Origin: Clostridia bacterium
Lineage (GTDB): Bacteria; Bacillota; Clostridia; Christensenellales; Aristaeellaceae
Length of the DNA stretch: 49,979 nt
Assembly (NCBI GenBank): GCA_017541205.1
Contig: JAFXZO010000042.1
Coordinates: forward strand, 1 to 49,979
Direction of reading: 5' to 3'
The notes beneath the pieces are model-generated. The model worked only from the letters and a program-made list of their open reading frames with translations, had not been told where the DNA came from and made no database searches. Of this stretch, positions 48,957 to 49,979 are shown in pieces. Numbering within the stretch: the stretch's first letter is position 1; each line of letters starts with the position of its first letter. Both the position numbers and the translations under genes were made by a program.

Positions 48957-49300
48957 GCAAGATGCTGGAATTGGAGCGCATGGGCTACCGCTTCAGGCTG
49001 GAGGGTAACCGGGTACTGGCTGAATGCTTCGGAACGCCGCCGGCGGAGGCCGCCGCGCTGCTGGCTGGCCTGGACAGAGAGGAAGTCAAGCTCCTCCTGG
49101 ATGCTCGTGCTGCTGGCTTCTCTGTGGCTCCTGACGGCGTTCTGTGGGTGGCCGGTGCGGATGACATTTTGCAGGCAGGAAGAGAGCTAAAGGCGGCGCT
49201 GGATGCTGGGGAGTTATTTTCCGTAAATGTGATCTACCATAAAAAAACAGGCATAGCGGAATTTCGTTTCCGGCCAGCGGGATGGTTGCAGCACCAATAA
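48953..49300 (+). CDS. Hypothetical small protein of the element
   Basis: The protein is 115 residues from ATG 48953, overlapping the DUF3987-type stop by 4 bp, with only a weak ribosome site, so translation is probably coupled. The first ~50 residues (LERMGYRFRLEGNRVLAECFG...LAGLDREEVKLLLDAR) recall a small helical docking fold resembling TubC-type N-terminal domains; this is a weak guess. No other motif was seen. Confidence 0.7.
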   Translation: MSKMLELERMGYRFRLEGNRVLAECFGTPPAEAAALLAGLDREEVKLLLDARAAGFSVAPDGVLWVAGADDILQAGRELKAALDAGELFSVNVIYHKKTGIAEFRFRPAGWLQHQ

Positions 49301-49322
49301 AAAACCGGGGATTTCTCCCCGG
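49299..49322 (-). terminator. Terminator of the minus-strand small-gene operon
   Basis: Stem CCGGGG/CCCCGG (49305-49310 with 49317-49322), 6-nt loop, followed by six T on the minus strand. It sits between convergent transcription units. Confidence 0.8.
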
Positions 49323-49329
49323 CTGATTG

Positions 49330-49458
49330 TTAGCCTCTGTAGCGTCCGTCTGAAACATATAGGCGGTTAAGGAAGGCCAGCACCCAGCGAAGCGCCTTTT
49401 CTCCCAAGTCATGCTCAATCTTGTCAAGATACCAGTTGATTTGTTCCCGCACGTTCAA
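49330..49458 (-). CDS. 42-residue hypothetical protein
   Basis: TTG 49458 with GGGAGG nine bases upstream opens a 42-codon frame ending at TAA 49330 (GTG at codon 3 is an alternative start). The product is one amphipathic helical stretch (REQINWYLDKIEHDLGEKAL, then RWVLAFLNRLYVSDGRYRG). A terminator follows the stop at once. Ribosome site, length and terminator support a real small gene. Between it and the next gene (49459-49576) there is only an 18-codon frame (MRRGSIQGEP...) without clear support. Confidence 0.6.
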   Translation of the reverse strand: MNVREQINWYLDKIEHDLGEKALRWVLAFLNRLYVSDGRYRG

Positions 49459-49576
49459 GGTCTTTTCCTCCCTTCGTATTGACTGAATCGGGAGCAGGGG
49501 TTATAATATCCCTGCCCCCACTTTGTTGGGTTCGCCCTGGATGCTGCCGCGTCTCATTTCGTCAGCGTCCGGGGTT

Positions 49577-49852
49577 TTAATTTACCGTGAAGCGGCTTGT
49601 CCTGGTGCTGATTGTGTACAGCGCATAGGTGGCAGGATCGGCGGCTTTCAGTGCCTTAGAATCGAACCGGCTGCTTTCCACCACTTTCCAAGAGGCTTTC
49701 CAGCCGTTCCCGGTCAAGGTTTCTTCGCCCCTGTTCACCATTTCGGCCTTGATCGTGTCTTTGATCGCTTCCACTTCTGCGGTCAATCGCTCGATCTCGC
49801 TTTGCAGCTCCCGCAAGGTCGTTACCCTGCTGTCAAGTTCCTGTGTGCTCAT
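49577..49852 (-). CDS. Phage-type coiled-coil protein
   Basis: The protein is 91 residues from ATG 49852, with AAGGAGG upstream. Residues about 5-42 are a coiled coil (LRELQSEIERLTAEVEAIKD), followed by a small beta-rich part (WKASWKVVESSRFDSKALKAADPATYALYTIST). Proteins of this plan are common beside recombination genes in clostridial prophages; the function is not known. It reads toward the 42-residue gene and away from the right edge. Confidence 0.8.
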   Translation of the reverse strand: MSTQELDSRVTTLRELQSEIERLTAEVEAIKDTIKAEMVNRGEETLTGNGWKASWKVVESSRFDSKALKAADPATYALYTISTRTSRFTVN

Positions 49853-49865
49853 TGTTCTTTCCTCC

Positions 49866-49979
49866 TTATGCTATCCGTTCTACCTGGTGCGCCGCGAAGA
49901 AATGAGAGAGTTTCAGGAAGCAATGTCCTTCCTCCTGGGCTTCTTCCTCGGTCTGGTTCGGTTTCTTCCGGCTGGTGTA
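49866..49979 (-). CDS. C-terminal end of an unidentified gene (5' end beyond window)
   Basis: An open frame enters from the right edge and stops at TAA 49868-49866 (37 codons seen): an acidic stretch (KKPNQTEEEAQEEGHC) and then FLKLSHFFAAHQVERIA. The HFFAAHQVE ending vaguely recalls the end of ArdC-type N-terminal domains; this is not safe. Its stop lies 13 bp before the ATG of the coiled-coil gene, whose ribosome site follows the stop at once, so the two form one operon. Confidence 0.6.
   Translation of the reverse strand, partial: YTSRKKPNQTEEEAQEEGHCFLKLSHFFAAHQVERIA

Larger units (their letters stand above)
44538..49979. mobile_element. Integrative element next to tRNA-Ala (right end outside window)
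   Basis: It starts at or within the 3' end of tRNA-Ala and continues past the right edge. Contents: arm-type repeats, tyrosine recombinase, XRE repressor with a two-operator switch, small HTH protein, CHC2 primase-like protein, DUF3987-type ATPase and small genes on the opposite strand. Base composition is less GC-rich than the core genes. No capsid, terminase or conjugation gene is seen in this part, so prophage, phage satellite and integrative mobilizable element all remain possible. Confidence 0.8.

Overview
The window looks like the chromosome of a GC-rich Firmicute (Clostridia), plausibly a gut or rumen polysaccharide degrader of the Christensenellales type. Evidence: spoVC/pth next to mfd, a DnaD-type primosome pair, a GerMN-domain protein, YesM/YesN-like two-component genes, LplB/LplC-type sugar ABC permeases, strong GGAGG ribosome sites and near-consensus TTGACA-N17-TATAAT promoters. 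The taxon is inferred, not proven. Both ends (1-1.3 kb and 44.5 kb onward) look less GC-rich than the core, suggesting acquired DNA.

Layout. 1-1.25 kb: two zinc-ribbon membrane proteins around a 27-codon rubrerythrin remnant. 1.4-12.8 kb: a divergent sugar locus. An ABC permease pair plus solute-binding protein lies on the minus strand. On the plus strand are a GH94 phosphorylase of the chitobiose-phosphorylase type, a phosphohexomutase, a sensor kinase, a second binding protein and an AraC-type response regulator. The disaccharide would be imported, split by phosphate inside the cell, and its sugar-1-phosphate converted to sugar-6-phosphate; the kinase/binding protein/regulator would sense the sugar. 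12.9-16.2 kb: rhaB-rhaA-rhaD, overlapping by 4 bp. 16.4-17.5 kb: an AEC-family permease.

17.6-30.8 kb: a ten-gene minus-strand run. Its order is LacI-type regulator, secreted protein with a triplicated ~150-residue module, two ABC permeases, binding protein, secreted GH5 cellulase, split chromate transporter, cytoplasmic GH43 and GNAT acetyltransferase. The C-terminal domain of the GH5 enzyme is the same module that is triplicated in the first secreted protein. This is the most interesting signal in the window. A perfect-consensus promoter with a LacI-type operator at its start site precedes the run, and a second identical operator core lies 154 bp away. Neither sugar ABC system has its own ATPase here, and none of the three binding proteins has a lipobox cysteine.

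31-44 kb: housekeeping genes: pth, mfd, an EamA permease, a DnaD protein with about four repeats, a helicase loader, a membrane protein, a two-GerMN protein, trkH and trkA. A 207-bp MITE-like repeat lies upstream of trkA. 44.46 kb: tRNA-Ala(GGC). From there to the right edge is an integrative element with a tyrosine recombinase, an XRE repressor, a symmetric four-half-site operator/promoter switch, a small HTH protein, a CHC2 primase-like protein, a DUF3987-type ATPase and small phage-type genes. Its right end is outside the window.
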